From the NCBI RefSeq assembly GCF_020687765.1, contig NZ_JAJEWJ010000004.1, forward strand, positions 186,001-250,000: DNA of 64,000 bases, written 5' to 3'. Each line of letters opens with the position of its first letter. Position 1 is the first letter of the stretch. The position numbers and the translations under genes are program-made. This DNA is from Sphingobacterium sp. FBM7-1. GTDB taxonomy: Bacteria; Bacteroidota; Bacteroidia; Sphingobacteriales; Sphingobacteriaceae. The notes below the pieces were generated by a model. It worked only from the letters and a program-made list of their open reading frames with translations. It searched no databases and was not told where the DNA came from. Of this stretch, positions 25,145 through 34,090 are shown in pieces.

Positions 25145-25170
25145 GGAGCAAAATCGCTCCCTATATTTTT
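25140..25170. terminator. Bidirectional terminator between maf and the TonB receptor gene
   Basis: TATAGGGAGC and GCTCCCTATA pair around AAAATC and are followed on the plus strand by TTTTTA. It sits between the two converging stop codons. Confidence 0.75.
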
Positions 25171-27736
25171 ATTTAATGGTATATCGAACGCCGGTGTAGA
25201 ACATTCTTCCGGTTATCGGACCCCAAAGTAAGTTGGTGTCAAAGTGATTGCCAAACGGCTCTTCAAATGCCAGGATAGGGTTTTTCTGATAGAAGTTCGT
25301 TAAATTTTCTCCCCCCAGATATATCGTAAAGTTTTTTTCTGCGCCAAAGCTTTTGCTAATTTGGGCATTCATGGTAACATAGGCATCCGAATAGCTAGCT
25401 AATTGATAGGCAGTAGGGTTGTCTGCTGTAGATGGAAGACGTTTCTCGCCCACTACATTTAAAGTATAGTCGAAACTCCACCCACTGTGTAAGTTGTAGG
25501 CCATATTCAGGAATCCTCTATGTTTTGCAGTCAATGGTTTTTGTAAACGGCCTTCGCGATAGTCCGTTTTTACATCCAATAATCTATACGCCAGTCTGGT
25601 TTCGAAATGCGGAAGCGGCATAACTCTAAATTCGGCTTGCAAACTATTGGAGTAGGATTTACCGTCTAGGTTATAGAAGGATACTGCTCTGGGATTCTCC
25701 CAGTCTATGATGACTTGATTTTGGAAATTGTTATGGAATAGTTCGAGGGATATACCGGACTCTCTGCCGAATAATCGAAAATCCTGATCAACCGTAAACC
25801 CCGTATTCCAAGATACTTCTGGTTTTAGTCCATAAGCTGTACCATTTTGATGAGCGAGTTGTCCGTAATCGATCGCACGGCTAGAAGCGAATATACCGAG
25901 ATTTTCGGCAAAAATATTTGCGGTACGCTGTCCTCTCCCGGTACTCAACCGGAAAGTGGTTGTGCTTCCAGGTGCATAACGCAGCACCGCTCTTGGAGTT
26001 GTAAACCAGCCGTAAATCGAGTTGTAATCTTGTCGAAGTCCTAAAACAGCATCAAACTTTTCGTTCGGTGTATAGGTGTATTCTAAAAATGCCCCCGAAA
26101 CGGTTTCCGTTCTATCGAAAACGTGTTGCAAGATGTTTTCGTTGTACTTATCATAAGATACGGATAGTCCCGCTCTATATTTGTGTTGAACGTTTCCGAT
26201 AACATCCTGGTAGAGTAAGTTGGCGTATCCGCTATTCTGTTCATTGTCGTATGTTGTTAAGCCGAAGAAACTATTTTGACGAAAATGGGATCCCGATAGT
26301 TGTAAACCGATGCTGCGCAGTTTATTGCTTGGAAATACATAACCAATTTTAGCAAAACCTTCTACACGGTCAATGTCGAATCCTAATCCATAATGATTGG
26401 TCGTTAATCTATCCGTTTTTTTATCGAAGTCGATTTCTCCACCTGTCCGGTCATCACTCAAATATTTAATGCCGAACTGAGCGATTAATCCTTTTCCATC
26501 TTCATAATGCCACCTGTTTATGCCAGAAAAAGTGTTGCCAACAGGCATATCTCTGTAGCCATTGTTGCTGAAATTCATGTTTTTGTTGTACATGAAATTG
26601 TCATGTAACAAGAGGCCAACCGACCATTTATCGTTTAGCTTTTGCGCTAGATTTAGATTAACATCCGTACGTCCCATGTTGTTGGCATAGGCATTGAAAT
26701 ACAGGCGGTCTGTTTGGCTTGGTTTTTTCAATTCTACGTTGATCTGTCCGGACATACTCTCAAAGCCATTGGCGACTGAACCCATACCTTTGCTGATTTG
26801 TATAGCTTCAATCCAAGGGCCTGCCATACTATTTAATCCCAGCGGAGACGCGAATCCGCGAGGGCCGGGCAGGTTCTCGACCGTTAATTGGGTATAGATG
26901 CCGCTTAAACCTAATAGTTGCACTTGTTTTGCACCCGTTACCGCATCGCTCGCTACGACGTCGACGGAGGCATTTGTTTCGAAACTTTCGCTCAGGTCGC
27001 AACAAGCGGCTTTAAATAACTCGCGTGCAGTTATTGTTTCCACGCGGTTAGCATTCAACTTATCGACATAGGCTGTACGTTGCCTTCTGGAGACCACCAC
27101 TTCTCCTAAGATATTATCCTTCGCGCGGATAACCAATATCTCGTGTAGATTTTTGACTTCGATCGTATCTGGCTGCATGCCCGAATAACTCACGACGAGG
27201 TGTTTAGCACCGCTTTGATGTTTGATATCAAACACCCCCTCTCCGTTACTTTGGATTTGTGTAGTAGGATTTTCTAGCCAGCGCACGTTTACCCCAGCAA
27301 TGGGTGTCAGATCTCCGCGGTTATTTTCTTGAACCACTACGCCGCGGATGATATGTTCATGATCGTGATGCGTTGCTTCTTGATCATCGGCTTTTTCTTC
27401 GCCAAGCCGGTCGTATAAACAGCATTCGTGTAGGGTCTCGTATACTTCTTGTTCCGCTCTCACCTCATCGGTATCGTGTCCTGCGTCGGCAATAGCTTGT
27501 TTAATATTTCTATCGGAAGTGATATCGGGGTTGAAAACCACGGTTGCGAGACCATCCCGCGTATTCCATATGGCTTGTGAAACACCATTTATTTTTGCCG
27601 CTTTTTCAATGCGCTGTTTACACATGGCACAGTTTCCGGCCACTTCAAAGGTTATTGTACGTTCTTGCTGTGCGAAACTGACCGCGTACATGCTGATGAA
27701 AAATAACGTAATAAGCCCTTTATATATTCGTTTCAT
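25169..27736 (-). CDS. TonB-dependent receptor with N-terminal heavy-metal-associated domain
   Basis: The 855-aa protein has a signal peptide (cleavage after VSFAQ, about residue 23). Residues 25-92 form an HMA-like metallochaperone domain with the metal-binding CAMC at 36-39. They are followed by a HECC motif and a histidine-rich HHDHEH segment (about 120-135). A carboxypeptidase-like carbon-side domain (about 130-220), the plug (ETITARELFKAACCDLSESF and onward) and a 22-strand-type barrel complete the protein. The Cys and His clusters suggest uptake or sensing of a soft metal such as copper. The gene upstream in the same direction encodes a small Cys-rich HYC_CC_PP-type protein, and the two probably form an operon. 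Which metal is involved is inference. Confidence 0.85.
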   Translation of the reverse strand: MKRIYKGLITLFFISMYAVSFAQQERTITFEVAGNCAMCKQRIEKAAKINGVSQAIWNTRDGLATVVFNPDITSDRNIKQAIADAGHDTDEVRAEQEVYETLHECCLYDRLGEEKADDQEATHHDHEHIIRGVVVQENNRGDLTPIAGVNVRWLENPTTQIQSNGEGVFDIKHQSGAKHLVVSYSGMQPDTIEVKNLHEILVIRAKDNILGEVVVSRRQRTAYVDKLNANRVETITARELFKAACCDLSESFETNASVDVVASDAVTGAKQVQLLGLSGIYTQLTVENLPGPRGFASPLGLNSMAGPWIEAIQISKGMGSVANGFESMSGQINVELKKPSQTDRLYFNAYANNMGRTDVNLNLAQKLNDKWSVGLLLHDNFMYNKNMNFSNNGYRDMPVGNTFSGINRWHYEDGKGLIAQFGIKYLSDDRTGGEIDFDKKTDRLTTNHYGLGFDIDRVEGFAKIGYVFPSNKLRSIGLQLSGSHFRQNSFFGLTTYDNEQNSGYANLLYQDVIGNVQHKYRAGLSVSYDKYNENILQHVFDRTETVSGAFLEYTYTPNEKFDAVLGLRQDYNSIYGWFTTPRAVLRYAPGSTTTFRLSTGRGQRTANIFAENLGIFASSRAIDYGQLAHQNGTAYGLKPEVSWNTGFTVDQDFRLFGRESGISLELFHNNFQNQVIIDWENPRAVSFYNLDGKSYSNSLQAEFRVMPLPHFETRLAYRLLDVKTDYREGRLQKPLTAKHRGFLNMAYNLHSGWSFDYTLNVVGEKRLPSTADNPTAYQLASYSDAYVTMNAQISKSFGAEKNFTIYLGGENLTNFYQKNPILAFEEPFGNHFDTNLLWGPITGRMFYTGVRYTIK

Positions 27737-27838
27737 GTTTTATCTTTATTTGATTACTGTTAAATGAAGGATATTCACATTCCTATTGTTTCGTTTCAAA
27801 GGAATGATAACACATTTTTTAATGCATTAACAGAAAAA

Positions 27839-28279
27839 TCAAATTCGGAAATTACAATGGAGCAGATAAGTTGGAGCCGTCCGAGTGCTAAGTAAATATT
27901 GATCCGACCTGGACGGTTGTGTTTTTAACTCATCGAAATACGGCTGGAGAACCGCTAACCAAATTATCGAAAGCGTAGCAGGAGATAATAGGGTGAGGTT
28001 AAAAGAAGAAGTTGTGCTTTCCACTTCTTCCTGTCCTTTCGTGAGATCGATTTTGATGTCTTTGCAACAATTATCGGCTTCTATGTCACAAGCATGGGGC
28101 GAAACTTGTACTTTTTCATCTCCATGTTGTGCACAAACAGGACAATTTTGATGGTGGTTTTCAACATCTTCTGCTAACATCACAAATGAGCCGGCATGAC
28201 ACTGATGCATGTATACAGTCATTCCTGTACACGTCAAGGTGTAAAAGAATAATATAATGCTGGACAGGATCGCTCTCAT
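27839..28279 (-). CDS. HYC_CC_PP-type small Cys-rich protein
   Basis: The start is ATG 28279 (MRAILSSIILFFYTLTCTGM, 146 aa). A longer frame upstream has no supporting signal and would run through the -7 box. The N-terminus is a signal or anchor helix. MHQC (24-27), CPVC (46-49), a Cys at 64 and a CC pair (71-72) followed by a second hydrophobic segment (LLSPATLSIIWLAVL) match the HYC_CC_PP family of Bacteroidota, named after a His-Cys motif and a Cys pair. Such proteins are linked to metal handling, and this one precedes a TonB receptor bearing an HMA domain by 102 bp. Precise function is unknown. Confidence 0.75.
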   Translation of the reverse strand: MRAILSSIILFFYTLTCTGMTVYMHQCHAGSFVMLAEDVENHHQNCPVCAQHGDEKVQVSPHACDIEADNCCKDIKIDLTKGQEEVESTTSSFNLTLLSPATLSIIWLAVLQPYFDELKTQPSRSDQYLLSTRTAPTYLLHCNFRI

Positions 28280-28285
28280 GACATA

Positions 28286-28293
28286 CAAAGATA
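28286..28293 (-). promoter_or_regulatory. Putative -7 box (TATCTTTG) of the HYC-TonB receptor operon
   Basis: Read on the minus strand the box is TATCTTTG, 6 bp upstream of the ATG at 28279, so the message would be nearly leaderless. No clear -33 TTG at normal distance. Confidence 0.45.
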
Positions 28294-28398
28294 CTAAAGA
28301 TATTTTAGCTGCGGTAAATGTGTTGTAAAAAAAAGAGGTTAAACTATTGGATGTAAGTAAAGAAGATATTAATTTTATAAGCTCATAAGCTAATCGAT

Positions 28399-28509
28399 AT
28401 GGAACAATTATTAACCGAACCTCGGGTTCTTCTTTTTTTAGCAATATCGTTATTGATTATTGCAGTGGGTATTTTTAAAATATACTCCAGACTACTGCGA
28501 GAGCTGTAA
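28399..28509 (+). CDS. Small single-pass membrane protein
   Basis: A 36-codon frame encodes MEQLLTEPRV, a hydrophobic helix (LLFLAISLLIIAVGIF, residues 11-26) and the basic tail KIYSRLLREL. The shape (acidic N-terminus, one helix, basic C-terminus) and the hairpin right after the stop make it a plausible small membrane protein. It is divergent from the HYC gene. I recognise no family; it could be chance. Confidence 0.4.
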   Translation: MEQLLTEPRVLLFLAISLLIIAVGIFKIYSRLLREL

Positions 28510-28515
28510 GATTTT

Positions 28516-28558
28516 CTCTTATGCCTGTCTGGAGCCATAAGTCGGACAGGCATAAGAG
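28516..28558. terminator. Hairpin after the small membrane protein
   Basis: CTCTTATGCCTGTC and GACAGGCATAAGAG form a 14-bp perfect stem around a 14-base loop. It could end both the small gene and the converging trpA (stop 28573). There is only a short A-run nearby. Confidence 0.6.
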
Positions 28559-28572
28559 CGATAAAAAAAGCC

Positions 28573-29346
28573 TTATGGATTTTTGATACTTTGGATAAAC
28601 GGAATGATGTTTTCCATAGCATTCTCCTCTTTCAGTAAACGTACAAAAGCACTGCCAATAATAGCTCCTTTCGCGTAAGTTGTCGCCTTCTGGAAGGTAT
28701 GCTTATCCGAAATACCAAAACCGATCACTAATGGATTCGTTAAATTCATATCTTTCAAGCGTTGAAAATATTGTTCTGCTTGTTCACCTACCTCTAGGTT
28801 TTTACCGGTGGTAGCATTGGAGGAAAGTACATAGATAAAACTGTTGGAAAGCTGGTCTATTTTCTTGATCCGTTCTGGCGAAGTTTGTGGCGTAACTAGA
28901 AAAATGTTGCTAATGCCGTAGCGCTCGAATATTTCTTGATAGAGCTCTTCGTATTCGTACATGGGTAAGTCGGGTATTATAGCACCGTTTACCCCAACTT
29001 CCTGGCAAGATTTGCAAAAGTTTTCGACGCCGTATTGTAAGACTGTATTAAAATATCCCATCATAAAAACGGGAATGCTCACCTTTGATCTTAAGGTTTG
29101 TAGTTGTTGAAAAAGCAGTTGGAGTGTCATTCCATTTTTCAGGGCTACTTCTGAACTATGCTGAATCACCGGCCCGTCGGCTACCGGATCCGAATAAGGG
29201 AAGCCAATCTCAAGGAAGTCCGCCCCGGCTTGTTCTAGTTTTTCTGCGATAGCTAGGGTACTGTCTAAATGGGGATATCCTGCCGTATAATAGATGGATA
29301 GCAGTTCTTTTGATGTGTCGTTTTTAAGAGTATCTTCTACTTGCAT
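28573..29346 (-). CDS. trpA: Tryptophan synthase alpha subunit
   Basis: TrpA cleaves indole-3-glycerol phosphate to indole and glyceraldehyde 3-phosphate and passes indole to TrpB. The 257-aa TIM-barrel protein shows the catalytic Glu in DFLEIGFPYSDPVADGP (residues 42-58) and catalytic Asp in GAIIPDLPMYEYEE. Phosphate-binding glycines lie near VIGFGIS and AIIGSAFV. It is the last gene of the trpDFBA operon, beginning 5 bp after the trpB stop. Confidence 0.95.
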   Translation of the reverse strand: MQVEDTLKNDTSKELLSIYYTAGYPHLDSTLAIAEKLEQAGADFLEIGFPYSDPVADGPVIQHSSEVALKNGMTLQLLFQQLQTLRSKVSIPVFMMGYFNTVLQYGVENFCKSCQEVGVNGAIIPDLPMYEYEELYQEIFERYGISNIFLVTPQTSPERIKKIDQLSNSFIYVLSSNATTGKNLEVGEQAEQYFQRLKDMNLTNPLVIGFGISDKHTFQKATTYAKGAIIGSAFVRLLKEENAMENIIPFIQSIKNP

Positions 29347-29351
29347 GATGT

Positions 29352-30536
29352 TTAGAATCCAAAATATTTCATATAGTTGTCTAAGTCCTTGTCGCCACGA
29401 CCCGATAAACAGATCACTACATTCTCATGGCCTTGAAACTTCATTTTTTCTAAATAGGCGAGGGCGTGTGAGCTTTCTATCGCCGGAATTATACCTTCCA
29501 ATTTGGTGAGTAACAAGCCGGCCTGCATGGCTTCGTCATCGGTAATGCTGACGTATTTTCCGCGGCCGCTTTTATATAGCCATGCATGCTGCGGTCCTAT
29601 CCCTGGGTAATCTAGCCCGGCAGAAATGGAATAAGGCTCCACGACTTGTCCGTCGTCCGTTTGCATCAGGATCGAGCGGCTACCGTGTAGCACACCTTCT
29701 TGGCCCAAAGCTGTTGTCGCGGCAGATTCACCGCTGTTAACTCCTTGTCCGGCAGCCTCCACCGCAATCAGTTGGACGTTTTCATCCTCCAGAAAATGAT
29801 AAAACATTCCTGCCGCATTCGAACCGCCTCCTACACAAGCGAGCACATAGTCGGGTAAACTATTGCCAGTTTTCTCGGCTAATTGTTTTTTTGCTTCTTC
29901 TGATATGATGGATTGGAAACGGGCTACTAAATCGGGGTAAGGATGTGGCCCTACTACCGAGCCGATAATATAATGGGTGTCGACGGGGTTGTTTATCCAG
30001 TCCCGTAAGGCTTCATTTGTGGCATCTTTCAGTGTTTTACTCCCAGATTGTGCAGCGACTACGGTGGCTCCCATCATTTTCATGCGCGCCACATTGGGAG
30101 CTTGTCGCTGGATATCAATCTCCCCCATATATACCACACATTCCAATCCTTTGAGCGCACAAACGGTGGCTGTAGCTACGCCGTGTTGGCCTGCACCCGT
30201 TTCCGCGATAATCCTTTTTTTACCTAATCGTTCGGCTAATAAGATCTGTCCGATCGTATTATTGATCTTATGCGCTCCGGTATGATTTAGATCTTCCCGT
30301 TTAAGAAAGATATTTGCGCCGTATCGTGCCGACAAACGTTTCGCCAGATATAGCGGTGAAGGACGCCCAACATAATCTTTAAGCAGATCCTGAAATTCTT
30401 GTTGAAAGCTCTCCTCTTGCATGATCTCCAGGTATTTTTTTTGGAGTTCCTCCACATTGGGGTACAACATCTCGGGGATGTAAGCGCCACCAAACGGGCC
30501 ATAATATCCTTTTTCGTTAACTTGATATTTACTCAT
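29352..30536 (-). CDS. trpB: Tryptophan synthase beta subunit
   Basis: TrpB condenses indole with serine using PLP. The 394-aa protein contains the PLP-lysine in [14 protein letters not shown], the YMGEID segment and the phosphate-binding [10 protein letters not shown] loop. The terminus reads [18 protein letters not shown], which is typical. It overlaps trpF by 8 bp (trpF stop at 30529), so translation is coupled. It belongs to the trpDFBA operon. Confidence 0.96.
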   Translation of the reverse strand: MSKYQVNEKGYYGPFGGAYIPEMLYPNVEELQKKYLEIMQEESFQQEFQDLLKDYVGRPSPLYLAKRLSARYGANIFLKREDLNHTGAHKINNTIGQILLAERLGKKRIIAETGAGQHGVATATVCALKGLECVVYMGEIDIQRQAPNVARMKMMGATVVAAQSGSKTLKDATNEALRDWINNPVDTHYIIGSVVGPHPYPDLVARFQSIISEEAKKQLAEKTGNSLPDYVLACVGGGSNAAGMFYHFLEDENVQLIAVEAAGQGVNSGESAATTALGQEGVLHGSRSILMQTDDGQVVEPYSISAGLDYPGIGPQHAWLYKSGRGKYVSITDDEAMQAGLLLTKLEGIIPAIESSHALAYLEKMKFQGHENVVICLSGRGDKDLDNYMKYFGF

Positions 30537-31149
30537 GTCTGATTATTTTCAATGCTTGCTGTATTTTTTCAATGTCTTTTAATCCGGGTTGCACCTCGAA
30601 TTTTGAGTTGATGTCTAGACCAATCATGCGTTCATCGTCCAGTGCTAGTGCTTGGGGAAGATTTACGAGATCCAGCCCGCCGCTTAGGAAATAGGGAATG
30701 TCATAAGGATAGGCTTTTAACAAATCCCAGTCGAAAACACGTCCGGTTCCGCCATGTTGTGGACTGTTGGTGTCAAAGAGGAAGTAATCGATAACGCCTA
30801 CATAGGGCTCCAATGTTTTCCATGCGGTATCTGGATCGATTCCGAACGCTTTGATGACTTCAATCTGCGGTGTTTTTACTTTTTCGCAAAATGTAGGGGT
30901 CTCCCGTCCGTGTAATTGTACGGCTTGCAGTCCTTGTGCAATGCGCTCCTCAATAATTGTTTTCTCCGCATTCACGAATACACCGGTTTTTTGTATAGCA
31001 TCGGGAATTGTGACAGGCGGTAGGCTAGGCGTGTAGCGAGCAGACTTTTCATAAAAGATGAACCCCATGTAATCGATGGGTAGCAACGCGAGTGCCTGGA
31101 TGTTTTTGGGCTCGCGCATACCACATACTTTTATTTTTAACTTTTTCAT
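30529..31149 (-). CDS. trpF: Phosphoribosylanthranilate isomerase
   Basis: The 206-aa TIM-barrel protein starts [17 protein letters not shown]; the Cys in KVCGM is the catalytic base of the isomerase, and the Asp in the DYFLFDTN segment acts as acid. [12 protein letters not shown] and [13 protein letters not shown] are phosphate-binding segments. It performs the Amadori rearrangement before indoleglycerol phosphate synthase. It follows trpD after 1 bp and overlaps trpB. The trpC gene that normally lies between trpD and trpF in this phylum is absent. Confidence 0.95.
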   Translation of the reverse strand: MKKLKIKVCGMREPKNIQALALLPIDYMGFIFYEKSARYTPSLPPVTIPDAIQKTGVFVNAEKTIIEERIAQGLQAVQLHGRETPTFCEKVKTPQIEVIKAFGIDPDTAWKTLEPYVGVIDYFLFDTNSPQHGGTGRVFDWDLLKAYPYDIPYFLSGGLDLVNLPQALALDDERMIGLDINSKFEVQPGLKDIEKIQQALKIIRHE

Positions 31150-31150
31150 G

Positions 31151-32140
31151 TTAAGCCGAAATCAATTTATGCAAACTTTGGAGCGCCTTTTTTCCAAAAA
31201 GTGAAGATTCTGCTTCATAATAACAATCGCCAAAAGTTTTTTCCGGATGTATGGTCTTAATCGCAAAGGCGGCGTTAGTCAATACCACATTGTTTTGTTT
31301 TTCATTTCCCTCACCCCCGATTATACGACGAAAAATAGCCGCAGCTTCTTCTACGGTATCGCCACCGGCTAAGTCTGCTGGAACCAATGGCGAAAAACCT
31401 AGATCTTCTACTTTGATGTATTTTTCTCCTTGATTATCGATGATTTTAAAATCACCGGTAAGGGATATTTCATCGTAGCCATCTAACGCATGGATGACAC
31501 TATATTGTTTGTTGGTTTTTTGATAGAGGTAATTATACAGTCGTGCAAGCTCCAAGCTAAACACGCCGACTGCTTGGAATTTGGGGTTGGCTGGATTCGT
31601 GAGCGGACCCAACATGTTAAAAAATGTCTTGACGCCGAGTGCTTTACGTATCGGGGCTACCGTTTTCATCGCAGGGTGGAAAAGTGGGGCATGCAAAAAG
31701 CAGATGCCGGCTTCATCCAGTTGCCGTTGCAGTTTATCAAAGTCATTGGTAAACGTGTAGCCCAGATATTCCATCACATTGGAGGAACCACATCCCGAGG
31801 AAACGCCCACATTACCATGCTTAGCAACGTGGTACCCTGCTCCGGCCACGACAAAGGACGCTAAGGTAGAAATGTTAAAGGTGTTTTTTCCGTCTCCACC
31901 GGTACCACATAAATCAATCAGATCGTAACCCGGAAATTCGACTTTGCGGCAAAGGTCATACATCGCGTTACGAAAGCCACTAAGTTCTTCCACGCGTATG
32001 CTTCGCATGCCGTAGGTCGTCATAAAGGCGGCGATTTGATGCGAGTCATATTTTCCGGTAGCAATATTAGTGAGGATGTTATATGCTTCTTCCGTTGTAA
32101 AGGTTTTATATTCAAATAAATGAGCGAGTATATTTTTCAT
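31151..32140 (-). CDS. trpD: Anthranilate phosphoribosyltransferase
   Basis: The start is the ATG at 32140 (MKNILAHLFEYKTFT, 329 aa); the frame upstream offers only TTG. The glycine motif LCGTGGDGKNTFN binds PRPP, and KHGNVGVSSGCGSSNVMEYL binds anthranilate. TrpD transfers phosphoribose from PRPP to anthranilate. It is the first gene of the trpDFBA operon. An attenuator with a Trp-rich leader peptide lies just upstream. trpE and trpG are not next to it. Confidence 0.95.
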   Translation of the reverse strand: MKNILAHLFEYKTFTTEEAYNILTNIATGKYDSHQIAAFMTTYGMRSIRVEELSGFRNAMYDLCRKVEFPGYDLIDLCGTGGDGKNTFNISTLASFVVAGAGYHVAKHGNVGVSSGCGSSNVMEYLGYTFTNDFDKLQRQLDEAGICFLHAPLFHPAMKTVAPIRKALGVKTFFNMLGPLTNPANPKFQAVGVFSLELARLYNYLYQKTNKQYSVIHALDGYDEISLTGDFKIIDNQGEKYIKVEDLGFSPLVPADLAGGDTVEEAAAIFRRIIGGEGNEKQNNVVLTNAAFAIKTIHPEKTFGDCYYEAESSLFGKKALQSLHKLISA

Positions 32141-32165
32141 GCAATTCAAAAAAACAAAAGTCTAT

Positions 32166-32198
32166 AAAAAAGGGCTTGCCTAATCTTTAGGCAAGCCC
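32166..32198 (-). terminator. Attenuator terminator of the trp operon
   Basis: Read on the minus strand, GGGCTTGCCTAA and TTAGGCAAGCCC form a perfect 12-bp stem with a 3-base loop, followed by six T. It ends 25 bp before the trpD ATG, so it lies inside the leader. The GGCAA at 32235-32239 (minus strand) can alternatively pair with the UUGCC of the terminator's 5' arm, giving a possible antiterminator. Confidence 0.85.
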
Positions 32199-32245
32199 AC
32201 TATCTTTTGATGTAAAATTTCAAGCAATAGGTTTTTGCCACAACA

Positions 32246-32293
32246 TTAACTGCTGTGCCACCACCCTGCGCTATTTACATTACCAAAATTCAT
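32246..32293 (-). CDS. trpL: trp leader peptide with tandem Trp codons
   Basis: A 15-codon frame reads MNFGNVNSAGWWHSS and stops. Two consecutive Trp codons (TGG TGG) sit eleven codons in, and a rho-independent terminator follows about 50 bp downstream, directly before trpD. This is the classical attenuation layout: when charged Trp-tRNA is scarce the ribosome stalls at the WW pair and favours an antiterminator. The pattern fits what is known as the Bacteroid-trp leader RNA of this phylum. I derived the frame by hand from the minus strand. The leader ribosome binding site is AT-rich without a Shine-Dalgarno. Confidence 0.85.
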   Translation of the reverse strand: MNFGNVNSAGWWHSS

Positions 32294-32437
32294 CTAATTA
32301 TCTTTCCTTAAAGGCTAAGGAGAACCTCACGGCTCTCGGTTACATTTTTATTACTATACAATAGCAAATGTCTACTATTTGTTAATCAAATGCAAGAAAA
32401 AATGTGAAAATTATCGACAAGCACGCTGGGCGTAGGA

Positions 32438-32896
32438 TTAATACGTCACGAAATGCGCTTTATCTCCCTTCGAGACAAGGGTGAACGATGCGATTTTATC
32501 TTTGGCTATATAAACCGCTAGCATTTGACGATTTTTGTAACGTAAGAAATACATTTTTTCTGTTGGTTTTCCCTCCGGGTCAATGTCACGCGTATCACGC
32601 CGGGACAACGCTTGGAAAGGGATATAAGCAATCTCATTTAAGTTCTTCGGCTGAAGATTAATGCGTATCTCTTCAATACTAGCTTCTAAATAATCGTATT
32701 CTTCATCGGTGCTGGTTCGTTCTAGCAATACGTGTTTGCTGAGGATGATATCAGGACGTTGCGTAGCATCAGCGATATCAGCGATAAATGCTTTGATTAG
32801 ATCAATATCCTCTTGCGTGGTATTTTCAAGGGTTTGCGCGTTGACATGTTGTGAAACAAAACAGAACAGCAAAAAACCCGATATTATTTTTAACAT
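32438..32896 (-). CDS. Secreted hypothetical protein
   Basis: The 152-aa protein begins with a signal peptide (MLKIISGFLLFCFVSQHVNA, cleavage near residue 20). The mature part has QTLENTTQEDIDLIKAFIAD and a late hydrophobic strand region (EKMYFLRYKNRQMLAVYIAKD) and contains no cysteines. I recognise no family. It is likely exported to the periplasm. It lies between the trp leader and the DUF2795 gene, both on the same strand, and a hairpin at 32931-32958 separates it from the latter. Confidence 0.65.
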   Translation of the reverse strand: MLKIISGFLLFCFVSQHVNAQTLENTTQEDIDLIKAFIADIADATQRPDIILSKHVLLERTSTDEEYDYLEASIEEIRINLQPKNLNEIAYIPFQALSRRDTRDIDPEGKPTEKMYFLRYKNRQMLAVYIAKDKIASFTLVSKGDKAHFVTY

Positions 32897-32930
32897 AAAA
32901 AGCCTGCTTTTTAGGTAAGACAGCTTTTTA

Positions 32931-32958
32931 AAGAGAAGGATTAATACCTTCTCTTTTT
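32931..32958 (-). terminator. Terminator of the DUF2795 gene
   Basis: AAAGAGAAGG and CCTTCTCTTT pair around ATTAATA, right after the stop codon of the DUF2795 gene. The T-run on the minus strand is short (CTTTAAAAAG), so termination strength is uncertain. Confidence 0.55.
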
Positions 32959-33178
32959 AATACTCGTCTTCGTTAAAGAAGAAATCGTCTTTTGTTGGAT
33001 AGTCCGGCCAAATCTCTTCAATGTTTTCGTAGGGTTCTCCGTCATCCTCCAGCGCCTGCAGGTTCTCAATGACCTCAACTGGAGCCCCTGAACGAATACC
33101 ATAGTCAATTAACTCGTCCTTGGTTGCTGGCCATGGTGCGTCTTCCAAATGTGAAGCAAGTTCTAGTGTCCAATACAT
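32957..33178 (-). CDS. DUF2795 family small protein
   Basis: The 73-aa acidic protein has the DUF2795 wording MYWTLELASHLEDAPWPATK, DELIDYGIRSGAPVEVIEN and the end WPDYPTKDDFFFNEDEY. In Bacteroidota such proteins are short and cytoplasmic with no known function. A -7 box (TATTTTTG, 33209-33216) lies about 30 bp upstream, so it forms its own unit. Confidence 0.8.
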   Translation of the reverse strand: MYWTLELASHLEDAPWPATKDELIDYGIRSGAPVEVIENLQALEDDGEPYENIEEIWPDYPTKDDFFFNEDEY

Positions 33179-33208
33179 ATCTACTAATTAAGTGAATCCC
33201 TTTTTTCG

Positions 33209-33216
33209 CAAAAATA
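33209..33216 (-). promoter_or_regulatory. Putative -7 box (TATTTTTG) of the DUF2795 gene
   Basis: Read on the minus strand the box is TATTTTTG, leaving a leader of about 25-30 nt before the ATG at 33178. Confidence 0.45.
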
Positions 33217-33298
33217 ACATTATTATCCACTAAATCAAGTCAGACGATTGTTATTTAAAATTTTATAATGTAAATAATTGGATAGCAGGTCAATAAAA

Positions 33299-34057
33299 TT
33301 ATATATTTTCAAAATCCTTGCCTTTTTCGTTTAGCGCATTTAATCTAGGATGTACCGATTTGATGTCGGGGTTGGCATAATCGTCCTCGATCAAACCATC
33401 GCGCATACGAACGATACGATGCGCATGTTGCGCGATGTCCTCTTCGTGTGTGACGAGGATGATCGTGTTTCCCTTGGCGTGGATATCTTCCATCAATCCC
33501 ATTATTTCAATAGAGGTTTTTGTATCTAGGTTACCGGTTGGCTCGTCCGCCAAAATGATAGCGGGGTCGTTAATCAAGGCGCGTGCTACCGCTACCCGTT
33601 GCCGCTGTCCACCAGACAACTCATTCGGCTTATGGTCTACCCGATTGCCAAGTCCTACGTTTTCCAAAGCCTGTAATGCCTTTTCTTCTCGTTTCTTTTT
33701 ACCATACCCTGCGTAAACTAGGGGAAGCGCGACGTTTTCTAGTGCAGAATTTCTAGGCAAGAGGTTGAACGTCTGGAACACAAAGCCGATCTCTTTGTTG
33801 CGGACTTCCGCAAGTTCGTTCTCACTCATTTCAGACACGTTTATGTCGTTAAGTACATATTGTCCTTTGGTCGGCGTATCCAAACAGCCTAAAATATTCA
33901 TCAACGTTGATTTCCCCGAGCCAGACGGCCCCATCAGCGCCACAAATTCGCCTTTTTTTATGTTTAGAGAAACGGATTTGAGTGCGTGTATTTTTTCCGT
34001 TCCAATGATGTATTCTCTTCCAATATCTTCTATCTGAATCAGGTAATGCTCTTCCAT
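33299..34057 (-). CDS. ABC transporter ATP-binding protein (MacB/LolD-like)
   Basis: The 252-aa ATPase contains Walker [13 protein letters not shown], the Q-loop [20 protein letters not shown], the signature [15 protein letters not shown], Walker [14 protein letters not shown] and the H-loop [16 protein letters not shown]. The LNxLxxR-ALENV wording is that of the MacB/LolD/SalX group, which couples to FtsX-like permeases for export of lipoproteins, peptides or drugs. No permease is adjacent. Upstream, 33 bp away, an acyltransferase gene runs in the same direction. Confidence 0.88.
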   Translation of the reverse strand: MEEHYLIQIEDIGREYIIGTEKIHALKSVSLNIKKGEFVALMGPSGSGKSTLMNILGCLDTPTKGQYVLNDINVSEMSENELAEVRNKEIGFVFQTFNLLPRNSALENVALPLVYAGYGKKKREEKALQALENVGLGNRVDHKPNELSGGQRQRVAVARALINDPAIILADEPTGNLDTKTSIEIMGLMEDIHAKGNTIILVTHEEDIAQHAHRIVRMRDGLIEDDYANPDIKSVHPRLNALNEKGKDFENI

Positions 34058-34090
34058 TCCTATTGTTTTAACGTGGGGATAAGTTACAAT

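Noticed and set aside
28280..28444. 55-residue N-terminal extension of the HYC protein
   Set aside because: The extension crosses the -7 box and does not match the family; the ATG at 28279 begins a proper signal peptide.
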